From Glycomyces artemisiae (lineage in GTDB: Bacteria > Actinomycetota > Actinomycetes > Mycobacteriales > Micromonosporaceae), in the NCBI RefSeq assembly GCF_003002955.1, contig NZ_PVTJ01000002.1, forward strand, positions 434,001 to 498,000: a stretch of 64,000 nt of DNA. The letters are read 5' to 3'. The position numbers and the translations under genes are program-made. This document shows positions 25,321 through 33,071 of the stretch, piece after piece (within the stretch, counting starts at the first letter, position 1; the number at the start of each line of letters is the position of its first letter). The notes beneath the pieces are model-generated. The model searched no databases, had not been told where the DNA came from, and saw only the letters and a list, made by a program, of their open reading frames with translations.

Positions 25321-25440
25321 AGCGAGAATCTGAATCTTCGCGGATTGCCTCTGCCAGTTGGGCCACCCCGGCACGAGTGCCGGGGGAGGGACTCGAACCC
25401 CCACCTCTACCGCGCTGTATTCCGACTGAACCTCAGTTTC
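25321..25440 (-). tRNA. Circularly permuted tRNA-like element 1
   Basis: Minus strand: a 3' half with T-stem GGGGG, loop TTCGAGT, CCCTC and acceptor CCCCGGC plus A (25378-25402) precedes, by 5 bases, a 5' half GCCGGGG-TG-GCC(CAACTGGCAGA)GGC (25346-25372). The acceptor pairs 7/7 and both arms look canonical. Anticodon pairing is less clear: TCCG can pair with CGGA in the 3' half, leaving a 17-base variable region as in class II tRNAs. Two outer segments (TTCAG/CTGAA) could hold the halves together. It may be degenerate. Confidence 0.45.
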
Positions 25441-25450
25441 AGCGTGGTTC

Positions 25451-25487
25451 GGCGCTTGCGCGCCACCCCTGCCGCTCAAAGCAGGGG
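25451..25487 (-). terminator. Double hairpin between the 244-aa gene and the tRNA-like elements
   Basis: CCCCTGC-GCAGGGG (25466-25487) followed on the minus strand by GGCGC-GCGCC (25451-25464). It may end the upstream mRNA or act as a processing site. It explains a GCAGGGG stretch that might be mistaken for a tRNA acceptor. Confidence 0.5.
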
Positions 25488-25497
25488 AGCTTGCGTC

Positions 25498-26232
25498 CTA
25501 CTCGCCGAGCAGGTACCCGAAGACCTTCGCGCCGACCTGCTCGTCGACGACCTCGGTCCCGTTGGCCTCCTCGCGCGCGAACTTGACGGCGACCTGGAGC
25601 TTCTCCAGGCGCTCGGTCAGCTGCGCGACGCGCTTCGCGGGGGCCGAGCCGGAGAACTTCACCGTCGTCCAGTAGCCGACCGGGATGTCCTCGTAGTACA
25701 CCTCGACCTGCGCCGGGTGCTCCTCGGTCGCCTCGGCCTTCACGTGGTTGCGCGGCACTTTCTTCGTGCGCACCGTCTTCACCGGGTCGGTCGCGAAGCA
25801 GTCCGCGGCCTCGTTGAACGACCACGACTCGGCCGCGTCCAGCACCGGCAGGGCCTTCACGAACGACTGGAGCTCCGCGAGCTGCTTCTCCAGGAACAGC
25901 AGGTACGTGACCGGGACGTCCGCGAGGAGGACCTCGCCGTCCACCGCGACGTCCGCCGTCGCGAGCGCGTTCGTGCGGTCCTTCGTCGCCGTCACGTCGA
26001 ACAGGCGCGTCATCGCCGCGGACACCTCGCGCAGCTGCTCCTCCACGCGGCGCTGCACCTTCGTCGACTCGGGCGGCAGCTGCTCGCCCTCCTCGTCCTT
26101 CGGCTGGTACGTCCGGGAGATGCCCGACAGCAGCGGCGCCTTCGCGAGCTCGCGCCCGGCGTCGCCGAGGGAGCGGGCGGCCTTCGCCTTGACGCTCTTC
26201 TCGATCGCGATGATCTGGTTCAACTTGGTCAC
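25498..26232 (-). CDS. Conserved 244-aa protein next to tRNA-like elements (DUF7873-like)
   Basis: From GTG 26232 with GAGGG upstream. The start (TKLNQIIAIEKSVKAKAARSL) and the later SRTYQPKDEEGEQLPPESTKV, DVPVTYLLFLEKQL, VRTKKVPRNHVKAEATEEHP and VEVYYEDIPVGYWTTVKFSG are strongly reminiscent of a widespread actinobacterial/phage family I remember as DUF7873; function unknown. No TM, no nuclease motif I can name; helical with a Lys/Glu-rich centre. The stop is 20-60 bases upstream of tRNA-like halves on the same strand. I have a recollection, unverified, that relatives also lie beside tRNA-like sequences. Confidence 0.75.
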   Translation of the reverse strand: MTKLNQIIAIEKSVKAKAARSLGDAGRELAKAPLLSGISRTYQPKDEEGEQLPPESTKVQRRVEEQLREVSAAMTRLFDVTATKDRTNALATADVAVDGEVLLADVPVTYLLFLEKQLAELQSFVKALPVLDAAESWSFNEAADCFATDPVKTVRTKKVPRNHVKAEATEEHPAQVEVYYEDIPVGYWTTVKFSGSAPAKRVAQLTERLEKLQVAVKFAREEANGTEVVDEQVGAKVFGYLLGE

Positions 26233-26454
26233 GGAGCAACCCTCACTTTCGGGCCCCACCTTAAGACGCCCCCGCCACCGGGGGCAACGCGGTTTCACCG
26301 CCCCCGCGCCGCCCCGCCGGCCACCGCCCGCCCCGAGAAACCGGGCCCGAGGGCCGCCGATCGGTTTTCGGCGGAGCGGTTTCGGGGTACTAGGGTGGGC
26401 GCGGACCGGACGGCAGGGGCGCCGCCCGGACCCGCGGCAGGACGGAGACGCGAC

Positions 26455-27192
26455 ATGATCATGCGACTGGCCCAGTCGCTCGGATACGAGGTCGTCGAGG
26501 TCGACGACGGCGACGGGACCCTCGCCGTCGGCGGACACGACGGCGCCAGCGCCCTCAAGGTCGGCTGGCGGCCCCTCATCGTCGAGGGCTACACCGGGTC
26601 CGGGTCCATCGACCGGTTCGCGATCCGCACCCGCGACGACCGGCACCGCCGGAGCCTGCGCGACATGCGCGAACGCCTCCGCTTCCCCGATCGCGACGCC
26701 GACCCCGTCGACCTCGCCGCCCCGATCCTCAAGCTCCTCGCGCCCGGCGCGTACGGGGTGCGGCGCTGGCCGGACGCGAACGTGCACATCGAGCCGTTCG
26801 GGGAGAACCGGTCCGCGTGGTGGTACCCGTACGAGCCGATCGGCACCGAGGGCACCGCGGTCATCCCGACCGACGCGTGGCCCCCGCCCGGCGAGGACAC
26901 CGTCGCGGCGTACGCCGAGGCCATCGAGCGCGGCGAGCGGCCCCTGGCGGTGCTGCTGCGGTCCGAGCCGCCCGGCGACGAGCAGGACTGCGCGGCGTTC
27001 CTCATCGACGGGCACCACAAGCTCGCCGCGTACCGGCGCACCGGGACCGCCCCGCACTTCCTGGACATCGCGCACCTCGCCGACAGGCGCCCGTGCGAGC
27101 CCGAGGACCTGCGGACCGTCATCGGCGGCGACGGGAGCCTGGAGCAGACCGCGTCGAACCTCATGCGGTACCTGGAGCACGCCAGGCAGTGA
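26455..27192 (+). CDS. Hypothetical protein with ParB-like IDGHHK motif
   Basis: A 245-residue soluble protein, ATG 26455 with GGAG 7 bases upstream. Near residue 185 it has CAAFLIDGHHKLAAYRRTG, resembling the IDG-H-R-x-A segment of ParB/Srx-type nucleotide-binding domains. The preceding PLAVLLRSEP also fits that fold. The N-terminal half (YEVVEVDDGDGTLAVGGHDGAS...) is unrecognised. Not beside any partition genes. Function unknown. Confidence 0.65.
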   Translation: MIMRLAQSLGYEVVEVDDGDGTLAVGGHDGASALKVGWRPLIVEGYTGSGSIDRFAIRTRDDRHRRSLRDMRERLRFPDRDADPVDLAAPILKLLAPGAYGVRRWPDANVHIEPFGENRSAWWYPYEPIGTEGTAVIPTDAWPPPGEDTVAAYAEAIERGERPLAVLLRSEPPGDEQDCAAFLIDGHHKLAAYRRTGTAPHFLDIAHLADRRPCEPEDLRTVIGGDGSLEQTASNLMRYLEHARQ

Positions 27193-27227
27193 ACGGCGCG
27201 TCCACTACTGAGCGGTGAACGCACCGA

Positions 27228-27914
27228 TCACTGCGCTGCGCGCCACCGGCCCGCGGGGACGCCCCCGGGGCGGTCGAACGCCGCGAGCAGCGCCCGCGCC
27301 TCATCGTCGTCGCCGACGGCGCCTTCCGCCTCGGCGAGGTACTCCTCCATGAACGCCCGCAGCGGCGCCCCGTCGATCCCGTCGCCGCTGATGAACACGG
27401 GCGCGGCGTGCAGGACGAGCAGGAGCATGCCGCGGACGCGGCCGCCGGGACCGCCGATGCCCGGCTGGAAGTACGGGACGTCGAGGACCCGCGCGCCCGC
27501 GGCCTCGTAGAACGCCAGGCGCCGCCGCGGGTCCCCGTGCGCGTCGTGCGCGGGCGCGCCCGGGTCCTCGATCTCGGCGACCACGATGCACGGGTCGCGA
27601 CGCACGCTCCACACGTTCACCGCGTCCCGCAGCAGCCGCCCGCCGATCCCGCCGCCCCGCGCCGCCGGTCCCACCGCCAGGTACGTGAGCAGCTGGACGC
27701 GCGAGGCCTCCGACCACTCACCGAACGCGGCCGCGACCGGCGTCCCCGCGTTGTCGACCACCGCGAACAGGTTCGCGGCACCGCCTTCGAGCGCCGCGGC
27801 GAGGACGTCCTCCCCGTCGAGCTCCTCCGGCGGGAACGCCTGCGCGAACAGGCCCCGGTAGACGGCGGTGAACAGCGCGTCCGGGACGGTCCGCTCCACG
27901 GTCGAGAACCCCAT
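27228..27914 (-). CDS. GNAT family N-acetyltransferase
   Basis: A 228-residue GNAT protein. The acyl-CoA pyrophosphate loop is seen in YLAVGPAARGGGIGGRLLRDAV (R-G-x-G-I-G type), preceded by FAVVDNAGTPVAAAFGEW and followed by RRRLAFYEAAGARVLDVPYFQPG. Substrate unknown. It is convergent with the gene at 26455 and begins 26 bases after the stop of the 784-aa gene, on the same strand. Confidence 0.85.
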   Translation of the reverse strand: MGFSTVERTVPDALFTAVYRGLFAQAFPPEELDGEDVLAAALEGGAANLFAVVDNAGTPVAAAFGEWSEASRVQLLTYLAVGPAARGGGIGGRLLRDAVNVWSVRRDPCIVVAEIEDPGAPAHDAHGDPRRRLAFYEAAGARVLDVPYFQPGIGGPGGRVRGMLLLVLHAAPVFISGDGIDGAPLRAFMEEYLAEAEGAVGDDDEARALLAAFDRPGGVPAGRWRAAQ

Positions 27915-27940
27915 GCCACGGAGTCTCCCACCGCCGGGGC

Positions 27941-30295
27941 CTACGGGCGGGCGATGCGGCGCATCCGGGCCCGCGCCAGGCCCGTGCGCGCCCGCGACAG
28001 CGCCCGCACCGGGAACCCCGCGAGGAACCGCGCCGTCGACCACGGGCCGCCTTGGTACGACACCCACCGCGCCGACACGTACACGGCCGCCCACGCGGCC
28101 ACGACCACCGTCGCCGCGCCCCACCCGAACGGCGTCCAGAACCCCGCCGCCTGCCAGATGCTGATCGCCGCGCACACCGACAGCGCCGACACCGCCGCCG
28201 TCAGCGAATCGCGCACCCGCTGCTGCCGGTCCACCTCCCAGCGCTGGAGCGTCGCCTCCGACTGGTCCGCCATCACCTCGTTCAGGCGCTCGCTGAAACT
28301 CGCCAGCTGCTCGTCGATGCCCTTCACCGCCAGCAGCCGACGCAGCTCCGCCGCATTCGACGGCGACCGCAGCAGCCCTGGCGAGTGCAGCAGCGCGATC
28401 ACCTGCCGCGTCTCGCTCTCGAACTCCAGCATCTGCATCCGCTTCGCCTTCATCGCCTCCACCTGCGCGGCCCGGTCCGCGCCCGGCAGGCTGTACCCGG
28501 CGATGATCTCCGAGACGCCCGCCCGGTACGCGTCCAGCTGGTGGTTCCAGGCCGCCATCATCCCGCCCAGGCACGCCGTGAACTCCGCGAGCGCCTCCAA
28601 GTCCCCCGAGATGAAGTTCGGGGCGTCCAGCGCCGCGATCACCGTCGTGTTCTCCGTGGAGATCAGCAGGTCGCCCTCGTTGCGCTGGTTCCAGATCTTG
28701 CGGGAGTGGTCGTCCGCCAAGCGGATCCAGTCCCACAGCGACTCCTTCGCGTCAGGCGCCGAATGCAGCAGCACCGACGAGCCCACCAGCTCCAGCAGCC
28801 GGTTCCCGTCCTGCACCAGCGGCCGGTCCTCGTCCCCGCTCGGCGGCTCGAACTCCCGGCCGCGCTCGCTCGCCCGCAGCACCCGGATCAGCACGTGCGA
28901 GCGGCCCCGGTGGATCCCGACCGGCGCGTCCGGCTCCCCGCCGCGCGGCGCGAGCGCCTCCGGCAGCTGCCGCAGGATCAGGTCCCTCGCGAAGCGCGCC
29001 AACCGGTCCCACGTCCGGTCCGTGCCCTCGCACGACACCTCGACCGTGCCGTGCTCCCGGGCCGCCCGGAACATCGCCGCGTGCAGGCCGCTCGGGTACA
29101 GGTCCTCCACCGTCCGCTCCAGGCGCAGGCAGTGGACGCCCATGGGGGAGAACCGCAGCGCCGCGTTCAGCTCCTCGACCGTGTCGCCGTCGATCGTCAG
29201 CCGCACCTTCGGGAGGATCAGCTCCAGGCCGTCGAACCGCTTGGACGGTTCGAGGCGCGGCTCCCAGATGTCCGCGTGGTACGTGAAGTGGTCGATCGCC
29301 GCCGACGGCCGCACCGGCCCCGCGCCCTCCCCGAACGACCGCTTCAGGCGCGATCGGACCGTCTCGTAGTCGATCCCGTTCACCCCGAACGGGAACAGGT
29401 ACACGATCCGGCCCTCGTCGATTCGCATCCACTGCTTCTTCCGGTCCGCGTGGGCCTCCCGCAGCCGCTCCAGCGCCTGCCGGTGCGCGTTCATCTTCGA
29501 CAGCTCCACCGACGAGAACGGCCACGTGTTCACCAGGGTCCGCAGCTCCTTGCGGACCTCGAACCGCTCCCGCTCCTTCCCCGCGGACTGCGCGACCAGC
29601 GCACGGTGCAGCCGCCGCAGCATCACGTGGTACTCGCGGCGCACCGCGACCTCCCCGCGCACGTACACCCCGACCGGTCCCGCGTCGTCCTCGGCGTCGT
29701 GCAGCAGGCCCCTGCACGACCCGATCACCATGTCCAGGGCCTCCGAGTAGCGCAGCTGCGACCCGGTCTTCAGGCAGTCTTCGAGTTCGATCTCCAGGCG
29801 CACGAGTTCGCACAGACGCAGCGCCAGCTCCACTTCGGGCGCCGGCCGGGCCTTGAGCGCCCAGTCGCGGCGGACGATGTCGCGGAACCGCAGCATGCAC
29901 TTCATCAGCAGGTCCACGCGGTACGTGTGGTTCCACGCGCGCACCGAACTGTGGTGCACCCACAGGCACAGCAGCGCCCGGTCCACAGCGTCCGGAGTGA
30001 GAGCGGCCTGCGCCTCGAACACCTCCCCGGCCCGGCGCAGGAACACGTCCTCCACGTCCAGCTCACCGCCCGGGTCGACCTCCGACTGGAGGCCGTTCCA
30101 GATGAAGCAGTCCCGCACCGCCTGCGTGTCCACCCCGCACCGCTGATGGAGGTGCGCCTCGATCCGGCCCTGCACCTCGGGCGCCCTCGCCACCAGGTCG
30201 AACCGGAGTCCGGCGGCGTCCGGCGCGGTGCCGTCCCGCTGCCCCGGAACGACCGCTGTCTCCTGCTCGCCGCGCTGCATCGGGGGGTGGCTCAT
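27941..30295 (-). CDS. Large protein of unknown function with two C-terminal TM segments
   Basis: A 784-residue protein. Most of it is soluble, helical and Arg/Glu-rich, with no motif I recognise; a central alpha/beta section holds WMRIDEGRIVYLFPFGVNGIDYETV. About residues 600-700 form a coiled-coil-like stretch (AAQVEAMKAKRMQMLEFESETRQVIALL). Two TM segments follow (LTAAVSALSVCAAISIWQAAGF and WGAATVVVAAWAAVYVSARW) with a basic C-terminal tail. This end resembles CorA-type topologies but lacks GMN. It starts with ATG 30295. Possibly a conflict-system or signalling protein; no firm assignment. Confidence 0.7.
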   Translation of the reverse strand: MSHPPMQRGEQETAVVPGQRDGTAPDAAGLRFDLVARAPEVQGRIEAHLHQRCGVDTQAVRDCFIWNGLQSEVDPGGELDVEDVFLRRAGEVFEAQAALTPDAVDRALLCLWVHHSSVRAWNHTYRVDLLMKCMLRFRDIVRRDWALKARPAPEVELALRLCELVRLEIELEDCLKTGSQLRYSEALDMVIGSCRGLLHDAEDDAGPVGVYVRGEVAVRREYHVMLRRLHRALVAQSAGKERERFEVRKELRTLVNTWPFSSVELSKMNAHRQALERLREAHADRKKQWMRIDEGRIVYLFPFGVNGIDYETVRSRLKRSFGEGAGPVRPSAAIDHFTYHADIWEPRLEPSKRFDGLELILPKVRLTIDGDTVEELNAALRFSPMGVHCLRLERTVEDLYPSGLHAAMFRAAREHGTVEVSCEGTDRTWDRLARFARDLILRQLPEALAPRGGEPDAPVGIHRGRSHVLIRVLRASERGREFEPPSGDEDRPLVQDGNRLLELVGSSVLLHSAPDAKESLWDWIRLADDHSRKIWNQRNEGDLLISTENTTVIAALDAPNFISGDLEALAEFTACLGGMMAAWNHQLDAYRAGVSEIIAGYSLPGADRAAQVEAMKAKRMQMLEFESETRQVIALLHSPGLLRSPSNAAELRRLLAVKGIDEQLASFSERLNEVMADQSEATLQRWEVDRQQRVRDSLTAAVSALSVCAAISIWQAAGFWTPFGWGAATVVVAAWAAVYVSARWVSYQGGPWSTARFLAGFPVRALSRARTGLARARMRRIARP

Positions 30296-30421
30296 GCCAC
30301 AAGTCTAAGGCGGACATGCACGTCACCGGGGCCCTCGACCACGGCCCCAACCCGACCCGAGCCCGGAACCGGCGGCCGCTTCCGGTTGAGCCGGGTGGGC
30401 CCCGTCCCATAGGGTGTTCAC

Positions 30422-31390
30422 ATGCGAAAGGGTCTGATCCGCCGCACCATCCGGCGCGCCCGCCCGTCCCGGCCCGCCACGGTCGCCGACACCAGCGGCA
30501 AACGCTACCGCGTGGTCCCCGCCGACGACCCCGAAACCGCCGCCTACGCAGACCCGCCCCGCACATGGCCCCGCGTGGCCACAATGGCCGGCGCCTGGGC
30601 TCTCGTGCTCGCGCTGGGATCCTGGATCGCCCCTGCGTTCGCCGCCAGCGGAAGCGAGGAGAACCAGGACCCGCGGGACCAGGCCGCAACGGATGCGGAG
30701 GGGGCAGCGCTCCGCTACCTGCGGTACGGCTCCAACGAGGAGACCGATCGCGCCGAGGACGCGCTCTGCGACGACGCTTCTCCCGAGATCACTCCGAGCG
30801 ACCTCGACGCGATGCGACAGTCGTACGCCGACGAACTCGGCGGCATCACCGACATCGACCTGACCACGGGAGATCCGGTCCCCTCCAGCGACGGCATCGC
30901 CATCGCAGGAACCGTCTCCTACATCTACCAAGGCACCCAACGACACGAGGAATTCCTCGTCACCGTGCAAGAGTACGACGGCACCTACTGCGTGTCCGAC
31001 GCGACGCAACCAGCGGCCGAGATCCCGACTGCGACCCCCGACGAAGGACAGACCCAGGAGATCGACTCCCAGGAGGTCGCCACCGACTTCCTCCGCACCG
31101 TCGTGGCAGACCGGAACCCGGCGACCGCCGAAGCCATGCAGTGCAGTGCGTTCACCGGCATCACCGCCCAGGACCTCGACGACGCCATCACCGAATGGGT
31201 CGCCGTCAACGGCGCCACGACCGGGTACCTCAACGGCATCTCGCCCGCCGAAGCAGACGGCGCCTTCGAGACCGAGATCGTCCTCCAAGGCGAACTGAAC
31301 CAGGAGAGCTTCACGTTCCAGATCGCCGTCGACGGCGACTGCGTCGCCTCACTCGAAGGCGGCGACGACCTCATGAACGCCGCCGACTGA
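30422..31390 (+). CDS. Single-TM protein with duplicated NTF2-like domains
   Basis: A 322-residue protein. Basic start (MRKGLIRRTIRRARPSR), one TM segment (VATMAGAWALVLALGSWIAPAFA), then two NTF2-like units of about 110 residues each (AEGAALRYLRYGSNEETDRAEDALCDD...; SQEVATDFLRTVVADRNPATAEAMQC...). Each ends with a beta strand and Cys (YCVSD; GDCVAS). Similar in build to VirB8/TcpC-type transfer proteins and convergent with the T4SS-like operon, but the domain is also common in non-transfer surface proteins. Confidence 0.65.
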   Translation: MRKGLIRRTIRRARPSRPATVADTSGKRYRVVPADDPETAAYADPPRTWPRVATMAGAWALVLALGSWIAPAFAASGSEENQDPRDQAATDAEGAALRYLRYGSNEETDRAEDALCDDASPEITPSDLDAMRQSYADELGGITDIDLTTGDPVPSSDGIAIAGTVSYIYQGTQRHEEFLVTVQEYDGTYCVSDATQPAAEIPTATPDEGQTQEIDSQEVATDFLRTVVADRNPATAEAMQCSAFTGITAQDLDDAITEWVAVNGATTGYLNGISPAEADGAFETEIVLQGELNQESFTFQIAVDGDCVASLEGGDDLMNAAD

Positions 31391-31392
31391 CC

Positions 31393-32553
31393 TCACTTCA
31401 GCGGCGCGCCCATCTGGTTCATGAACGCGATCGGGTCCACCGCGCCCGCCGCGCTGCGATCCGCGTTCAAATGCGTCTCGAAGTGCAGGTGCGGACCGCT
31501 GGAGCGGCCCGACGAGCCGACGTAGCCGAGGATCTGGCCCGCCTGGACCACGTCGCCCTCCTTCACCAGCGGTGCGGAACCCATGTGGCAGTAGCGGGTC
31601 AGGTAGTCGCCAGCGTGGAGGATGTTGACGTACCAGCCGCACCCGGCGACCTCCGGCGAGCCGTCGACGTCGCACGAATAGGGCTCGCCGTACAGGCTCG
31701 CGTTGCACTCCGAGGTGATGACGGTCCCGCTCGACGCCGCCACGATCGTCGCACCGCGCGGCGCGCCGATGTCAACCCCGTTGTGGGTCGGGCGCTCCGG
31801 AGTCTGGAAGCCCGAGTTGATCGGGCCCTCGACCGGCGCCATCCAGCCCGCCGCGGACAGCTCGCCCGGCTGCGCGCATGTGCCGAGCTGCGTGCTCACC
31901 GCGGAGACGCTCGCGCCGCCGCCGGTCAGCGTGTTGACGATCTCCGTCGCGATCGGCTCATGCTTCGCATACGCGTTCGGGAACGCCGAGATCTGCACGC
32001 GCTGGGCCGCGACCGTGAGCGGCAGCGACTCCCAGCCGTCGATCTTCACGAGCTTCTCGTAGAACTTCGTCGACGCGTACACCGGGTCGGTGACCTGGTC
32101 CGGCGTCCCCCAGCCGGAGGACGGACGCTGCTGGAACAGACCCAGCGAGTCGTGGTCGTTCTGGTCGCCCAAGTGCCCCAGGTTCGTCAGCCGCGACTCC
32201 TGCATCGCGGTCGCGACCGCGATGACCCAGCCGCGCACCGGCACTTCGAGGTCCTGACCCACGGCGATGATGATCGCGGCGTTCCCGACCTGCTCCGAAC
32301 TATACGGCCCGATCTCCGGGAACTCGCCGTCCACATCGACCGACGTCGTCCCGCACCCGGCGGCGATCGCGTTGCCGTCCTCGTCGTTCGACTGGTCCGA
32401 CAGGAGCTGCACGATCGACACGACCGCGCCCAGGCAGCACACGGACAGAATCGTGAGCGTCCACATGAGCGGCCGCAGCCGTTTCGGGACCTTCGGCGCC
32501 AGCGGGTCCTCGGACCGGTCCTTCGCCGTCGTCTCCTCGCTCGCGATGCTCAT
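31393..32553 (-). CDS. Lytic transglycosylase-like/M23 peptidase fusion (T4SS peptidoglycan hydrolase)
   Basis: A 386-residue protein: one N-terminal TM (PLMWTLTILSVCCLGAVVSIVQL), a lysozyme-like domain (VIAVATAMQESRLTNLGHLG, GLFQQRPSSGWG), then an M23 endopeptidase with HNGVDIGAP and the zinc-binding PHLHFE. Such hydrolases open the wall for conjugation machines, as VirB1 does. ATGA overlap with the VirB8-like gene upstream and the order in the operon support that role. Confidence 0.88.
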   Translation of the reverse strand: MSIASEETTAKDRSEDPLAPKVPKRLRPLMWTLTILSVCCLGAVVSIVQLLSDQSNDEDGNAIAAGCGTTSVDVDGEFPEIGPYSSEQVGNAAIIIAVGQDLEVPVRGWVIAVATAMQESRLTNLGHLGDQNDHDSLGLFQQRPSSGWGTPDQVTDPVYASTKFYEKLVKIDGWESLPLTVAAQRVQISAFPNAYAKHEPIATEIVNTLTGGGASVSAVSTQLGTCAQPGELSAAGWMAPVEGPINSGFQTPERPTHNGVDIGAPRGATIVAASSGTVITSECNASLYGEPYSCDVDGSPEVAGCGWYVNILHAGDYLTRYCHMGSAPLVKEGDVVQAGQILGYVGSSGRSSGPHLHFETHLNADRSAAGAVDPIAFMNQMGAPLK

Positions 32554-33068
32554 GACTGCTCCCAGTCGATCGCCGACACCAGCCAGTCGCCGCCCGAGAC
32601 CTCGACCATCGTCAGCGTCAACGTCCCGGTGTCGAGCGGGATGGCGACCTTCGGGCCGTCAGGGGCCGGTTCCCCGGCGATCTCCGTCGCCGGGACCGTC
32701 TCGGGGTCGACGCCCTCCATCAGCGCGGCGGTGTCCTCGGTCAGGAACGGCCTGATCGAATCCAGCCAGCCCTGCGCCCCGTACCCGTTCGGGTTCAGCC
32801 ACGCCTCGGCGAACGCGACGGCCTTGTCGACCGCCTCCTGCGGCAGCTCCTCGTCGGTGAAGCAGCCGTCGTCCTCGCAGTCGTCGGTCGCGAAGCCGTC
32901 GTCAGCGGTCACCGCCTCCGACGTGGCATCGGAGCCGTCCGCACCGTTGGTGCCGTCCAGCGGCGTCTCCTGGCGGCGGTTCGCCAGCGCGATCACGCCG
33001 AGCACCAGGACGAGGATGATGACGACGATCCCATAGCGGGAGAAGATGATCCGGAGGGCGCGGTTCAT
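32550..33068 (-). CDS. VirB8/TcpC-like single-TM protein
   Basis: A 172-residue protein with an N-terminal TM (IVVIILVLVLGVIALANRR), an acidic spacer and a C-terminal NTF2-like domain (EAVDKAVAFAEAWLNPNGYGAQGWLDSIRPFL ... TLTLTMVEVSGGDWLVSAIDW). VirB8/TcpC proteins of Gram-positive conjugation systems have this layout. It lies 3 bases after the VirB6-like gene and overlaps the hydrolase gene by 4 bases. Confidence 0.72.
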   Translation of the reverse strand: MNRALRIIFSRYGIVVIILVLVLGVIALANRRQETPLDGTNGADGSDATSEAVTADDGFATDDCEDDGCFTDEELPQEAVDKAVAFAEAWLNPNGYGAQGWLDSIRPFLTEDTAALMEGVDPETVPATEIAGEPAPDGPKVAIPLDTGTLTLTMVEVSGGDWLVSAIDWEQS

Positions 33069-33071
33069 CCG

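Noticed and set aside
25190-25440. Permuted tmRNA (ssrA)
   Set aside because: The 5' halves have canonical D-arms, and I see no tag-peptide frame or pseudoknot-like stretch between the halves.
25378-25487. A linear tRNA using GCAGGGG (minus strand) as 5' acceptor for the CCCCGGC 3' half
   Set aside because: GCAGGGG pairs better with CCCCTGC as a terminator hairpin, the D-arm would have a 4-base loop, and the acceptor would carry a mismatch.
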